Counted from the stretch's first letter, positions 40,476 through 49,676 are shown. The stretch is DNA of 54,977 bases from Chloroflexota bacterium (GCA_026390015.1 JAPLGS010000073.1:1-54977); one strand, 5' to 3'. The notes: generated by a model from the sequence alone, not told the origin. Translations and numbers: made by a program.

Positions 40476-43034
40476 ATGCTTCAAACTTTGCTCGACTTCT
40501 GGAAACAGGATGAGATCACTGCGCCGAATTTTTCTGCGTGGAACACGACTCCGCCGCGCGACGCGCAAACGCATCCCTTTCCGAGCGATTTGCCTGCTCT
40601 GCTTCGAGAGGCATTATCCACCCGCAGCATTGACCGTCTCTACTCCCATCAACTCTCCGCGTGGATAAATTCCCGCGCGAAAAAAAATATAATCCTCGCC
40701 ACCAGCACCGCCAGCGGAAAGACGCTCGCGTACAACCTGCCTGTGCTCTCCGCGTTGATCGAAAACAACGACTCGCGTGCGTTGTATCTCTTCCCCACCA
40801 AAGCTCTTGCCCAGGATCAGTTATCAGTCCTCAATGAGCAGTTATCAGTTTTGAGGCCACTGATTACTGATAACTTATTTCTGACCACTGGCATCTACGA
40901 TGGCGACACTCCGCAATCACACCGTTCATCCATTCGCAAGAATGCGCGCATCGTGCTCTCAAATCCTGATATGTTACACACGGGAATCCTGCCGCATCAT
41001 TCCAACTGGAGCGATTTCTTCAGCAGCTTAAAATTTATCGTCGTTGATGAAGCCCACACTTATCGCGGAGTCTTCGGTTCGCATGTCGCCAATGTTATCC
41101 GCAGACTCAAACGCGTGGCGGATTTTTACGGCGCGCATCCGCAGTTTATTCTTGCTTCTGCAACCATTGGAAATCCAAAGGAACTCGCTGAAAATCTCAT
41201 CGAAGAAGAGTTTGAATTAATTGACAACGACGGTTCCTCACGCGGCGAACGCCATTTTATTATTTACAATCCGCCCGTCACAGACTCCGCGCTTGGATTG
41301 CGAAAAAGCAGTTTGTTGGAAAGTGTGAGACTGGCAAATGACTTGCTCGCTCACAATGTTCAATCTGTTATTTTTGCAAGAACGCGCAGAAGCGTTGAGA
41401 TCATACTCACATATCTTCAAGGAAATCATCCTCAATCGTTAATCGAAAATCGTAAATCACAAATCGTAAATCAAATCAGAGGCTATCGTTCCGGTTACCT
41501 CCCAATTCAACGCCGCGAGATCGAGCAAGGCTTGCGTGACGGTTCTGTTAAAACGGTTGTCGCGACGAACGCGCTCGAATTGGGAATCGACATCGGCGGA
41601 TTGGGCGCGGCGATTCTCGTCGGGTATCCGGGCACCATCGCGAGCGCGCGCCAGCAATCAGGCCGGGCGGGACGCGGCGATGAACCGGCTGTGTCGGTAT
41701 TGGTCGCGTCGCCGAATCCGCTTGATCAATTCCTCGCGCATCATCCCGAATATTTTTTCGGCAGGTCGCCGGAGCAGGCGCTGGTCAACCCGAATCATTT
41801 GCTGATATTGCTGGAGCATTTGCGCTGTGCCATGTTTGAATTGCCGTTTCAAAAAGGTGATGGCTTCGGAAGTATCTCTGATGAATTGCTCGATGAATAT
41901 CTCGAATTTCTGGTCGTGAATCAAGACGCGCATTTCTCGAACGAAAAATATTATTGGATGAAAGACTCATATCCCGCCGCGAATATTTCATTGCGCTCTG
42001 CATCCGCGCAAAGTATTGTATTGCAAAGTCTGACCGAAGACGGCAGACCGTTGACCATCGGCACAGTCGACGGCGAAAGCGCCGCGTGGATGGTTCACCC
42101 CGGCGCGATCTACATGCACGAAGGCCAGCAATATTTTGTGCAGGATTTCAATCTTGAACATCAGCTCGCCCAGCTTATTCCCGTTGGCCTCGATTACTAC
42201 ACCGAAGCGCAGAGAAGCTCCGAGATCGAAGTGCTTTCCACCAGTGCTCAATCCGCAATTCCCGGCGGCGGGAAATCTTATGGCGAAATTCAAGTAACGA
42301 CTCAAGTCGTCGGCTTTAAAAAGTTGCGCTGGTTTACCTACGAAAATTTAGGGGAAGAAATACTGGATATGCCCCCGTCCGAATTGCAGACAACTGGTTA
42401 TTGGCTTTCTCTGTCCGAGGAAACAGTCTCGCATTTGCGCGGCGCGGGGAGCTGGTCCAACGACCCAAACAATTACGGTTCTGACTGGTCAAAGATCCGC
42501 GATCGTGTGCGCGCGCGTGATCAATATAAATGTCAGGTCTGCGGCGCAGTGGAAAGCGGACGTCAGCATGATGTGCATCACAAGATCCCATTCCGCGCTT
42601 TTGTGCGTGATGATGTGCTGGATCGTGAGCAGGCCAATCGTTTGGAAAATCTTACAACCCTTTGTCCGGGCTGTCATAAAAAAGTGGAGCAAAATGTCCG
42701 CATCCGCAGCGGACTTGCCGGGCTGGGATTTGTGCTCGGCAACCTCGCGCCGCTATTCCTCATGTGCGACCCGCGAGATTTGGGAATTCATACCAACCCG
42801 TCATGGTCAGCGGTCAATGGTCTACCGTCTGTCGTTCTTTATGACCACGTCCCTGCGGGAATCGGATTCAGTCAAAAATTATTTGAGATCCATGACGAAT
42901 TAATTCAACGCGCGCTTGAACTGGTGGGTGCTTGCGAATGTGAAGATGGCTGTCCCTCTTGTGTCGGTCCCGGCGGCGAAAATGGAATTGGCGGAAAAGT
43001 AGAGACTCTGGAGATACTAAGAAATTTGCAATGA
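40476..43034 (+). CDS. MrfA/YprA-type DEAD/DEAH helicase with embedded HNH nuclease
   Basis: 852 aa from the ATG two bases after the previous stop. Helicase motifs: STASGKT (77-83), DEAH (191-194), SAT (LASATIGNP) and QQSGRAGRGDE. The C-terminal Cys cluster CECEDGCPSC (about 815-825) is typical of MrfA/YprA (DUF1998-type) repair helicases. Within the C-terminal half (about 672-738) lies an HNH domain: CQVC, DVHHKIPF, ENLTTLCPGCH, with the four zinc Cys, the HH pair and the Asn all present. It interrupts the helicase just before GLGFVLGNLAPLFLMCDPRDL. Two segments (about 115-134 and 320-334) are encoded by short repeats. The enzyme could unwind and cut DNA. Confidence 0.93.
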   Translation: MLQTLLDFWKQDEITAPNFSAWNTTPPRDAQTHPFPSDLPALLREALSTRSIDRLYSHQLSAWINSRAKKNIILATSTASGKTLAYNLPVLSALIENNDSRALYLFPTKALAQDQLSVLNEQLSVLRPLITDNLFLTTGIYDGDTPQSHRSSIRKNARIVLSNPDMLHTGILPHHSNWSDFFSSLKFIVVDEAHTYRGVFGSHVANVIRRLKRVADFYGAHPQFILASATIGNPKELAENLIEEEFELIDNDGSSRGERHFIIYNPPVTDSALGLRKSSLLESVRLANDLLAHNVQSVIFARTRRSVEIILTYLQGNHPQSLIENRKSQIVNQIRGYRSGYLPIQRREIEQGLRDGSVKTVVATNALELGIDIGGLGAAILVGYPGTIASARQQSGRAGRGDEPAVSVLVASPNPLDQFLAHHPEYFFGRSPEQALVNPNHLLILLEHLRCAMFELPFQKGDGFGSISDELLDEYLEFLVVNQDAHFSNEKYYWMKDSYPAANISLRSASAQSIVLQSLTEDGRPLTIGTVDGESAAWMVHPGAIYMHEGQQYFVQDFNLEHQLAQLIPVGLDYYTEAQRSSEIEVLSTSAQSAIPGGGKSYGEIQVTTQVVGFKKLRWFTYENLGEEILDMPPSELQTTGYWLSLSEETVSHLRGAGSWSNDPNNYGSDWSKIRDRVRARDQYKCQVCGAVESGRQHDVHHKIPFRAFVRDDVLDREQANRLENLTTLCPGCHKKVEQNVRIRSGLAGLGFVLGNLAPLFLMCDPRDLGIHTNPSWSAVNGLPSVVLYDHVPAGIGFSQKLFEIHDELIQRALELVGACECEDGCPSCVGPGGENGIGGKVETLEILRNLQ
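40816..40876. repeat. AGTTATCAGT repeats inside the helicase gene
   Basis: CAGTTATCAGT occurs at 40818-40828 and 40839-40849, and its complement ACTGATAAC near 40865-40873, together able to fold back. It encodes QLSVLNEQLSVLRPLITDN. A related form occurs in mutL. Confidence 0.7.
41434..41477. repeat. AATCGTAAATC repeats inside the helicase gene
   Basis: AATCGTTAATCGAAAATCG then TAAATCACAAATCGTAAATC: at least five AATC-containing units in 44 bp, in frame (SLIENRKSQIVN). Confidence 0.7.
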
Positions 43035-43038
43035 CGTC

Positions 43039-43044
43039 TATAAT
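43039..43044 (+). promoter_or_regulatory. -10 box of the ChrB-like gene
   Basis: TATAAT located 26 bases before the ATG, with AAAAGGAG between as ribosome binding site; a conventional leader. Confidence 0.4.
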
Positions 43045-43070
43045 TGTCTTAACCCAAAAGGAGAAATATC

Positions 43071-43505
43071 ATGCAATGGATCACCCGTTCCCATGTTCAC
43101 GTTGACCGAGTCGCATGTCCGTGGCTCATCACGCGCTTCATAGATAGCGAAGCAGAATTTTTATTCGTACCCTCCAATCAAATAGAGAAAGTCGCCAAAG
43201 AGACGGGCGCGATCCCCTATGACGCGCCCGGCGTTGAGCTTGGTCATGTGGACGGACGCTGCTCATTCGAGTCCATCATCGCTAAATATGGATTGAAGGA
43301 GCCGGGACTTTTGCGGCTTGCGAAGATCGTCCACGCCGCGGATGTGGACGAGGATATTGACACAGACCCCATCGCGCGCGGACTCGAAGCCATCGCCAGC
43401 GGATATAGTCTGCGCTTCCCTGACGACCTCGAAAATATTGAATATCAATTTGAAGTCTACGATGCTTTATATGCATGGTGTCGATTGGATGTGGCGAGAA
43501 AATAA
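43071..43505 (+). CDS. ChrB C-terminal domain protein (chromate resistance family)
   Basis: 144 aa. WITRSHVHVDRVACPWLITRFID at the N-terminus and FESIIAKYGL, LAKIVHAADVD later match the C-terminal domain of ChrB, the chromate-sensing regulator. The N-terminal DNA-binding half of ChrB is missing and no ChrA transporter is adjacent. The stand-alone domain is common, may bind a metal through conserved His/Cys/Asp, and has no settled role. AAGGAG precedes the ATG and a TATAAT gives it its own promoter, so it is separate from the helicase 36 bp upstream. Confidence 0.88.
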   Translation: MQWITRSHVHVDRVACPWLITRFIDSEAEFLFVPSNQIEKVAKETGAIPYDAPGVELGHVDGRCSFESIIAKYGLKEPGLLRLAKIVHAADVDEDIDTDPIARGLEAIASGYSLRFPDDLENIEYQFEVYDALYAWCRLDVARK

Positions 43506-43516
43506 TAAATTTACGT

Positions 43517-43604
43517 GTCATTGCGAGGAGCTGCAAGCAGCGACGAAGCAATCTCCTACTTAATCGGAGATTGCTTCGGGCAGAAGTACACCGACCTCAA
43601 TGAC
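43517..43604. repeat. REP/MITE-like dispersed palindromic element
   Basis: Outer arms GTCATTGCGAGG and CCTCAATGAC, inner perfect 13-bp arms CGAAGCAATCTCC (43544-43556) and GGAGATTGCTTCG (43566-43578). This GTCATTGCGAGGAG...GAAGCAATCTC type is widespread as short repeats in many bacterial genomes. A degenerate copy may lie at 46558. Confidence 0.75.
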
Positions 43605-43622
43605 ATGGCACAAGGAGTCGCT

Positions 43623-44480
43623 ATGAAAAAAAACAATCTGATTTTATTAGTTGTTCTTTTGGTTTCCACATTTGCGTGCAGTTTATCGGGAGGCGCACCT
43701 GGAAACCAGGCCAATGACCTGCCCGTTTCTGCAACTGCACCTCAATCCACTACAGCTCCAACTTTCACACCGATTCCAACACTCACCCCGGCCCCGCCGA
43801 CGAACCCGCCGCCAACGCCCATGTTGAGTCAGGTAGTAACCATGCAGTCAAATCCATTTAGTGAGTCTGGAAATGCGCCAGCCTATACGATCGCGGCGCA
43901 GATACCCATCTTGAAAGGCTCCAATGACTCGCGCGTGACAAACTTCAATGCGCTCATGGATCAAATTGTTCAGGATGAAATCGTTCAATTCAAGAACGAT
44001 GTGCTATCTATTGCATCCAACCCTCCCATTTCAGCTGGCAGCAGTTTTGACTTGCAGTATTCCGTCATCGGTCAGCGCGCGGATATTTGGAGTATCAAAT
44101 TCGATATCTCTGTTTATGCGGATGGCGCAGCGCATCCTAATGGGTATAGCCGCACATTGAACTATGATCTTTCAAGCGGAAGGAAGATCACCCTGGATGA
44201 ACTTTTTCTTTCCAGTTCAAATTATCTTCAGGTGATCTCGGAAACCTGCAAAGCCCAACTATCCGCCCGTGACATCGCCTTTGACAGCTCCCAGCAAGGC
44301 GCAGATCCGCTCCCTGAAAATTACCAGCGCTGGAACATTTCCAATGAAGGTTTGGTGATCACGTTTGATGCATATCAGGTTGCGGCTTATGCCGCCGGCC
44401 CGCAGCTTGTGACCATTCCATTCTCAGCGCTGCAAAGCATTATCAACCCGCAGAGTGCATTGGGATTATTCGCTCAATAA
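43623..44480 (+). CDS. DUF3298/RsiV-type lipoprotein
   Basis: 285 aa from the ATG at 43623, which has AAGGAG upstream; an earlier in-frame start would be translated from the repeat element. The signal MKKNNLILLVVLLVSTFAC has a lipobox-like end (VSTFAC). A Thr/Pro linker (about 35-75) is followed by a DUF4163/DUF3298 fold: SVYADGAAHPNGYSRTLNYDL and the conserved KITLDELF segment. Such domains occur in PdaC and RsiV, where they bind cell-wall or lysozyme-like ligands. It is probably a surface protein of unknown ligand. The MFS transporter follows by 18 bp. Confidence 0.88.
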   Translation: MKKNNLILLVVLLVSTFACSLSGGAPGNQANDLPVSATAPQSTTAPTFTPIPTLTPAPPTNPPPTPMLSQVVTMQSNPFSESGNAPAYTIAAQIPILKGSNDSRVTNFNALMDQIVQDEIVQFKNDVLSIASNPPISAGSSFDLQYSVIGQRADIWSIKFDISVYADGAAHPNGYSRTLNYDLSSGRKITLDELFLSSSNYLQVISETCKAQLSARDIAFDSSQQGADPLPENYQRWNISNEGLVITFDAYQVAAYAAGPQLVTIPFSALQSIINPQSALGLFAQ

Positions 44481-44498
44481 AATCATAGGATATTCATC

Positions 44499-45716
44499 AT
44501 GACCCATCAACGCGATATCACCCTGCTTTTTTCCACGCGCATCATTCGCCTATTTTGCTATGGATTTCTATCGGTAGTTCTGGCGCTCTATCTTGCTGAA
44601 ACAGGTTTTGACGAAAAGATGATCGGCCTGCTTTTTACGCTTACACTGGCCGGCGACGCGGGCATCACATTGTGGCTCACCACGCACGCAGATCAGCTCG
44701 GGCGGAGAAATACGCTTTTGATCGGCGCCCTGCTCATGGCCGGAGCTGGAGCCGTGTTCATCGTCACACATAATATCATCCTGTTAATGGCGGCTGCCAT
44801 TATCGGAGTCATCAGCCCAAGCGGAAATGAGATCGGGCCGTTCCTTTCAGTGGAACAAGCCGGGCTGACTCAATTGATCCCAAATGAAAAGCGCACGAAA
44901 ATTTTCGCATGGTACAACATGGTCGGTTCGTTTGCAACCGCAACAGGCGCGCTGGCGGGCGGATGGCTTGCGAAAATTTTGCAAAGCAGCGGCTGGACTC
45001 AACTTGAATCGTATCGCCTCGTATTGATGGGTTATGGCCTTGGCGGAATCATTCTCGTGATTTTATTCATGGGCGTGTCACCCGCGATCGAAGTGACGGG
45101 CACAACAACTCAAAAAAAAACTCTTGGCTTGCACCGTTCACGAAAAGTTGTTTTCAAACTCAGCTCGCTCTTTGCGCTGGACGCGTTCGCCGGCGGTTTG
45201 GTTGTGCAAAGTATGATCGCGTATTGGTTCCATGTTAAATTCAACGTGGATTCGGGAACACTGGGCAGTATCTTCTTCGGCGCAAATGTTCTTGCGGGCA
45301 TTTCAGCACTGCTGGCTGTTCCGCTCGCCGCGAAGATCGGCCTGATCAACACGATGGTCTTCACGCATATCCCATCAAATATTTTATTGATGCTCGTCCC
45401 GTTGATGCCGAACCTGCCGCTCGCCATTGGACTCTTGCTTGTGCGATTCAGCATTTCGCAAATGGATGTGCCCACGCGTCAATCTTACACGATGGCTGTT
45501 GTGGCCCCCGACGAACGATCCGCCGCTTCAGGAGTGACTGCCATTGCCCGTTCTGTCGGCGCATCCATCTCTCCCATGTTGACTGGCTTTTTCTTTAGCG
45601 TTCCAATGTTTTTTAACGCGCCGCTTTTCCTCGCGGGCGGACTTAAGATCATATATGATCTTTTGTTATACAGAGAATTTCGCTCTGTCAAGCCGCCGGA
45701 AGAAAGCGCGAAGTAG
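44499..45716 (+). CDS. MFS transporter
   Basis: 405 aa with about twelve membrane segments. The loop between helices 2 and 3, LWLTTHADQLGRRNTLLIGAL, is the MFS motif A (DxxGRR). A second Arg-rich cytoplasmic segment occurs mid-protein (HRSRKVVFKLSS). The family carries small molecules by proton coupling. The substrate cannot be inferred; a late segment VRFSISQMDVPTRQSYTMAVV resembles efflux-type members. It sits 18 bp after the lipoprotein gene and may share its transcript. It ends convergently with the membrane protein at 45763. Confidence 0.92.
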   Translation: MTHQRDITLLFSTRIIRLFCYGFLSVVLALYLAETGFDEKMIGLLFTLTLAGDAGITLWLTTHADQLGRRNTLLIGALLMAGAGAVFIVTHNIILLMAAAIIGVISPSGNEIGPFLSVEQAGLTQLIPNEKRTKIFAWYNMVGSFATATGALAGGWLAKILQSSGWTQLESYRLVLMGYGLGGIILVILFMGVSPAIEVTGTTTQKKTLGLHRSRKVVFKLSSLFALDAFAGGLVVQSMIAYWFHVKFNVDSGTLGSIFFGANVLAGISALLAVPLAAKIGLINTMVFTHIPSNILLMLVPLMPNLPLAIGLLLVRFSISQMDVPTRQSYTMAVVAPDERSAASGVTAIARSVGASISPMLTGFFFSVPMFFNAPLFLAGGLKIIYDLLLYREFRSVKPPEESAK

Positions 45717-45762
45717 TAGAGCAACAAGTAAATTTTGGAGGTCTTCAAGCCCCCGAGATTTA

Positions 45763-46539
45763 TTAAGTTATTTTTTTTGTCAGATTCAATATCAACAACG
45801 ATGAGCCTTGGATGACCAGCGCGGTTAAGATCGCCGCTCCAAAAGAAACTGCCAAACTTTCCCTTTCGATCAACAGACTCAATACAATAAAGAAACCTGT
45901 GAACGCGAACATCCCATAAAGCAGTCCGCGTAAAACATGAGCCGCCGCTGCTGGCCCCTGATGACGATGGGCGAAGATCGCCAGAATGGTGACGTATAAC
46001 GGAATGGTCGCCAAGAGTCCTGTCAGTCGTGAACCGATCAACGGCGCGATGCCAGTTAACAAGAGAATAAAACTTGTTCCGATCAATATGCGGAAAGGGA
46101 TATCCCATTTACCCGGCTTTTCTTCACTTTCTTTTATAGTCATATCCTTTGGCATGAGTCGCAAACCAAGCACCAGCACTATGCAGACTAGAATAAAAAT
46201 AGGCAGGAGCGGCAAGGTAAAGTTTTGCAAGAGCATTGTGCCTGTCACAAAGACAAGCAAACTTCCGGCTATTGCGATCTGCCAGCGGAATTTCACAGCC
46301 AGCCAGGAATATGTTAAAGCATAAGCAACCAGTGAAAGGCCGCCACTCAACACGCCCAGCGCAGCATTCGCCGCAAAGGATGGGCTGTGACCAAGCGCAA
46401 CAAAGAAGATAACCGGCCCGGAAGTAAGTGGCATTCCAACAACCCAGCCGCTGACGGCCGGTCCCCAACGGCGGCCCGCAAAGCTGGCAGAGCCGATAAT
46501 GATGGGGGCGAGAATTAATTTCAGCACAAAAATATTCAT
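45763..46539 (-). CDS. Polytopic membrane protein, uncharacterised
   Basis: 258 aa with about eight hydrophobic segments. The N-terminal ASFAGRRWGPAVSGWVVGMPLTSGP is a conserved pattern in a widespread but unnamed membrane-protein family. The segment between helices 4 and 5 is charged (KDMTIKESEEKPGKWD). The second half repeats a similar helix pattern (SRLTGLLATIPLY), suggesting an internal duplication of four helices. Function unknown; a transport role is possible. TTGGAA before the ATG is a weak ribosome binding site. Confidence 0.8.
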   Translation of the reverse strand: MNIFVLKLILAPIIIGSASFAGRRWGPAVSGWVVGMPLTSGPVIFFVALGHSPSFAANAALGVLSGGLSLVAYALTYSWLAVKFRWQIAIAGSLLVFVTGTMLLQNFTLPLLPIFILVCIVLVLGLRLMPKDMTIKESEEKPGKWDIPFRILIGTSFILLLTGIAPLIGSRLTGLLATIPLYVTILAIFAHRHQGPAAAAHVLRGLLYGMFAFTGFFIVLSLLIERESLAVSFGAAILTALVIQGSSLLILNLTKKIT

Positions 46540-46557
46540 GATTTTCCAACTATTGAT

Positions 46558-46605
46558 GTCATTGTGAGCCGCGCTTCCGCTCTTTGCGGGGAAGTGATCT
46601 GCTGT
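46558..46605. repeat. Degenerate REP-like element
   Basis: GTCATTGTGAGC followed by GCGCTTCCGC and GAAGTGATCTGCT resembles an eroded copy of the element at 43517-43604. The rest of the 290-bp gap to 46829 holds no gene I can support. Confidence 0.35.
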
Positions 46606-46829
46606 GATTTATGGGTTGAAAGCCTGCTGATTATACGCTGACTGGATTCGTCAGACTCCAGAAATCTCCCTGCATAGAGATATAATGCCATAGAGCATCC
46701 ATCTGCTCATTACGCGACCCAATATTTTCATGCGCCAATCCGTAGGCTCGAGCTGAACATGAGCCTGAATTACAAAAACCTATGGGATGTTCTGCATAAG
46801 GCAACTTAATAGATTTGGCGGAGCTATAA

Positions 46830-48335
46830 ATGAAACGAATCGAATTATTTTTTTTTATTATGTTGATCGGCCTATTGATCCTTACATCGTGTGCGTCTGC
46901 AAGCACGCCTGAATTGTACGCCCCGCCTACACCTGTCATCGGTCATCTCCCAACAATTTTTGATATCAATATCGACTCGCCAGCCTCTTCAATGCGTATG
47001 AATGACTCGCGCCCAAACATCATCGTCATTCTTACAGATGACCAGCCCTTTCACAGCGTCAATTACATGCCCGCGGTAAAAGAACAACTTATGGCTGGCG
47101 GGGTTGTGTTTGAAAATGGATTTGTCACCACGCCTCTGTGCTGTCCAAGCCGTGTCAGTATTTTATCCGGGCAATATGCTCACAACCATAAAGTCTACAC
47201 AGACCGCATGCCGCTGGGTGGTGCACCAAAATTTGACGACACGACCGGCTTGTCGATCTGGTTACATGAGGCTGGATATCGCACCGCGTATTTTGGAAAA
47301 TACCTGAACGGATATGAAGAACTCTCTCCGCAAGGAGTCGTCCCACCGGGCTGGGATGAGTGGAAGGCATTCCTGGGCAAGAACCTTTCCAACGACGATA
47401 CCGGCAGTGCGCAATGTTTTTTTAACTTCAGCATGTCTGAAAACGGCAGGGAGGTTCCATATCCATGGTCAAAGGAAAATTTCAGCACAGACGTAATTAC
47501 AAATGACGCATTAACATTTATCCGCGATGAACGTGATACGCCCTTCTTCCTGATGCTTGGTTACTACAACCCGCATTCCCCCTACCTCTCTGCCCCGCGC
47601 CACAAGGAAGCATTCCGGGCCGGCACTGATTACTGGGATTGGATTCAATATCGTCCGCCCAATTTCAACGAAGAGGATATCCGCGATAAGCCTGATTATA
47701 TTGGAGATCTATCGCCTCTTTCGCCCGAGGAAATTTATACTGCACACGAGCAGATCCTACGCTCCCTATTGTCTGTGGACGATGGTGTCGCTTCCATTTT
47801 GACAGCTCTTCAGAAGGCAGGCTTGGATAAGAACACCATCATCGTTTATGTTTCAGATAACGGCCTGACTCTGGGTGACCATCGCTTTGGTGTGGCGAAG
47901 AACTGTCCATACGAAGCCTGTGTCAAATTCCCTTTTATCGTCTACGCGCCGGGGTATTACGCGCCACGCACGGATACTCATATCGTTGCAAATATTGATC
48001 TGGCTCCCACTATTGCAGAATGGGCTGGCGTATCCGCCCCTGATGCTGTGGATGGGATCAGTATGGTGCCGATCCTTGAGGATCCTTCGTCCACATGGCG
48101 TAAAGATATTTTGTTCGAGCATTGGCCAACCGAAGAGGGCGTCGGTTCCATGATCACGGAATTTTATTCCATTAGAGCGATGGAATGGAAATACACCGAA
48201 TACAAAACCGGCGAGGTGGAATTGTATGATCTGGTCAATGATCCGTATGAACTTCAGAACATAGCCGGTAAAAAAGCTTATAAGGAAATTCAATCTGAAT
48301 TGGCTGTGAAGCTGCAAGTATTGAAAACAGAATAG
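46830..48335 (+). CDS. Sulfatase (formylglycine-dependent) lipoprotein
   Basis: 501 aa. The signal ends in ILTSCASAS, a lipobox. The sulfatase metal site begins PNIIVILTDDQ, the formylglycine motif is C-C-P-S-R (Cys104 to be oxidised by a maturase), and SGQYAHNHKVY follows. Further metal/substrate motifs (LGYYNPHSPYL; VYVSDNG; GDHRFG) are in order. This type cleaves sulfate esters from polysaccharides, as in N-acetylglucosamine-6-sulfatase relatives. The maturase needed for Cys104 is not in the window. GGAG precedes the ATG. The esterase gene follows by 10 bp. Confidence 0.94.
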   Translation: MKRIELFFFIMLIGLLILTSCASASTPELYAPPTPVIGHLPTIFDINIDSPASSMRMNDSRPNIIVILTDDQPFHSVNYMPAVKEQLMAGGVVFENGFVTTPLCCPSRVSILSGQYAHNHKVYTDRMPLGGAPKFDDTTGLSIWLHEAGYRTAYFGKYLNGYEELSPQGVVPPGWDEWKAFLGKNLSNDDTGSAQCFFNFSMSENGREVPYPWSKENFSTDVITNDALTFIRDERDTPFFLMLGYYNPHSPYLSAPRHKEAFRAGTDYWDWIQYRPPNFNEEDIRDKPDYIGDLSPLSPEEIYTAHEQILRSLLSVDDGVASILTALQKAGLDKNTIIVYVSDNGLTLGDHRFGVAKNCPYEACVKFPFIVYAPGYYAPRTDTHIVANIDLAPTIAEWAGVSAPDAVDGISMVPILEDPSSTWRKDILFEHWPTEEGVGSMITEFYSIRAMEWKYTEYKTGEVELYDLVNDPYELQNIAGKKAYKEIQSELAVKLQVLKTE

Positions 48336-48345
48336 GTTAAAAACG

Positions 48346-49662
48346 ATGTTAAAAAAACTCTCCCGATTCCTCAGTTTTACATCAGCGTTCTTCGGCCTGC
48401 TGACTCTCATCCGCTCGCCAAAAGGTCGCGCAGGCGGAGCGATTTGGCTGCCAAAATTATGGGCGGGCGCATGGGCGCCGTTCCTCGCCATCGCGGGCGC
48501 GCTCGGCGCATTGATCGGATTGATGCGCGGCGACCGCGAGGCAACTGTCAGCGGGCTGTTCGGCGCTTTTGCCGGGATTAGGCACACACTCCGCGTGACG
48601 AAGTCGCACGATGCATTCGATCTCGCGTTTGGCGAAGATTGGGAACAGAGAATCGATCCCGATCTGTGGAGGCGCTTATCGCGTCCCTATCAATTGATCC
48701 AGCCATCCAAGCCATTCGGACTCTATCAGAGAGACATCGACATCGGCGGCGCGGCGCCTCTTTACTGTGACCTGTGGCTGCCACCGTCCGAAGTAAAGCG
48801 CACCCGCCTCGGCATTATCTTCCTGCACGGTGGTCTGTGGCATTCTCTGGACAAGGATTTTCTTTCACGCCCATTGTTTCAACGGCTTGTAAATCAGGGA
48901 CACGTGGTTATGGATGTGGCCTACTCGCTCGCGCCCGAAGCGGATATGAAAAAAATAATGGAGGATGTCAAACGCTCCATTATCTGGATGAAGGCAAATG
49001 CCGCGCGGCTTGACATTGATCCTGAACGAATTGTATTGATCGGTTCTTCAGGCGGCTCACATCTTGCACTGCTGGCCGCATACACGCCAAATCTCCCAGC
49101 GTTTCAGCCAAAGCGGTTGAAAGCAGATACCTCCGTCCGCGGTGTAATTTCCCTTATGAGTATTTCTGACATGGTTTCATTTTTCCATGAATACAGAGAG
49201 TCGAATCCAAGCCAGCCTGAATCCAGTTCGCAGATCACAGAGGATATGCTTGCGCGTGTCTTCGATAAAACATGGTTGGATAATTTCATGACCCGCTCAC
49301 GGGCATTCCCCGCTTATCGCTATTCGAACATGCCCGGCGGACCGTTGTTGCTGATCAATTTATTCGGCGGAACTTTGAATGAAATTCCGGAAGCATATCG
49401 ACTCTATTCACCGCTCACCCATGTTGGCGCACACTGCCCGCCGACCCTGCAAATTTGCGGTGACAACGATTTCGCGATCGATGCATCACAAGGTCGGAAG
49501 TTGCATCACGCCCTGCAAATTGCAAACATCCCTTCTGTACATGTCGAACTTCCAGATACGGTACATGGCTTCGACCAATATTTAGGAGTATCGCGCCGCA
49601 TCGCCCCGGCCGCGCAAATGGCAACAAATGATATTGAACAATTTTTGGCATTAATGGTTTGA
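48346..49662 (+). CDS. Alpha/beta hydrolase (esterase/lipase family)
   Basis: 438 aa. The oxyanion-hole segment FLHGGLWHS, the nucleophile elbow IGSSGGSHLAL, an Asp in CGDNDFAIDA and the His in DTVHGFDQYL make up a full catalytic triad of the hormone-sensitive-lipase-like esterases. The N-terminal ~120 residues hold hydrophobic stretches (FLAIAGALGALIGLM), perhaps a membrane anchor, and are unlike the standard family. It starts 10 bp after the sulfatase, with no ribosome binding site, so it is probably co-translated. The substrate is unknown; with the sulfatase it could act on modified polysaccharide or lipid. Confidence 0.9.
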   Translation: MLKKLSRFLSFTSAFFGLLTLIRSPKGRAGGAIWLPKLWAGAWAPFLAIAGALGALIGLMRGDREATVSGLFGAFAGIRHTLRVTKSHDAFDLAFGEDWEQRIDPDLWRRLSRPYQLIQPSKPFGLYQRDIDIGGAAPLYCDLWLPPSEVKRTRLGIIFLHGGLWHSLDKDFLSRPLFQRLVNQGHVVMDVAYSLAPEADMKKIMEDVKRSIIWMKANAARLDIDPERIVLIGSSGGSHLALLAAYTPNLPAFQPKRLKADTSVRGVISLMSISDMVSFFHEYRESNPSQPESSSQITEDMLARVFDKTWLDNFMTRSRAFPAYRYSNMPGGPLLLINLFGGTLNEIPEAYRLYSPLTHVGAHCPPTLQICGDNDFAIDASQGRKLHHALQIANIPSVHVELPDTVHGFDQYLGVSRRIAPAAQMATNDIEQFLALMV

Positions 49663-49676
49663 GGAGAAAATTAGCC

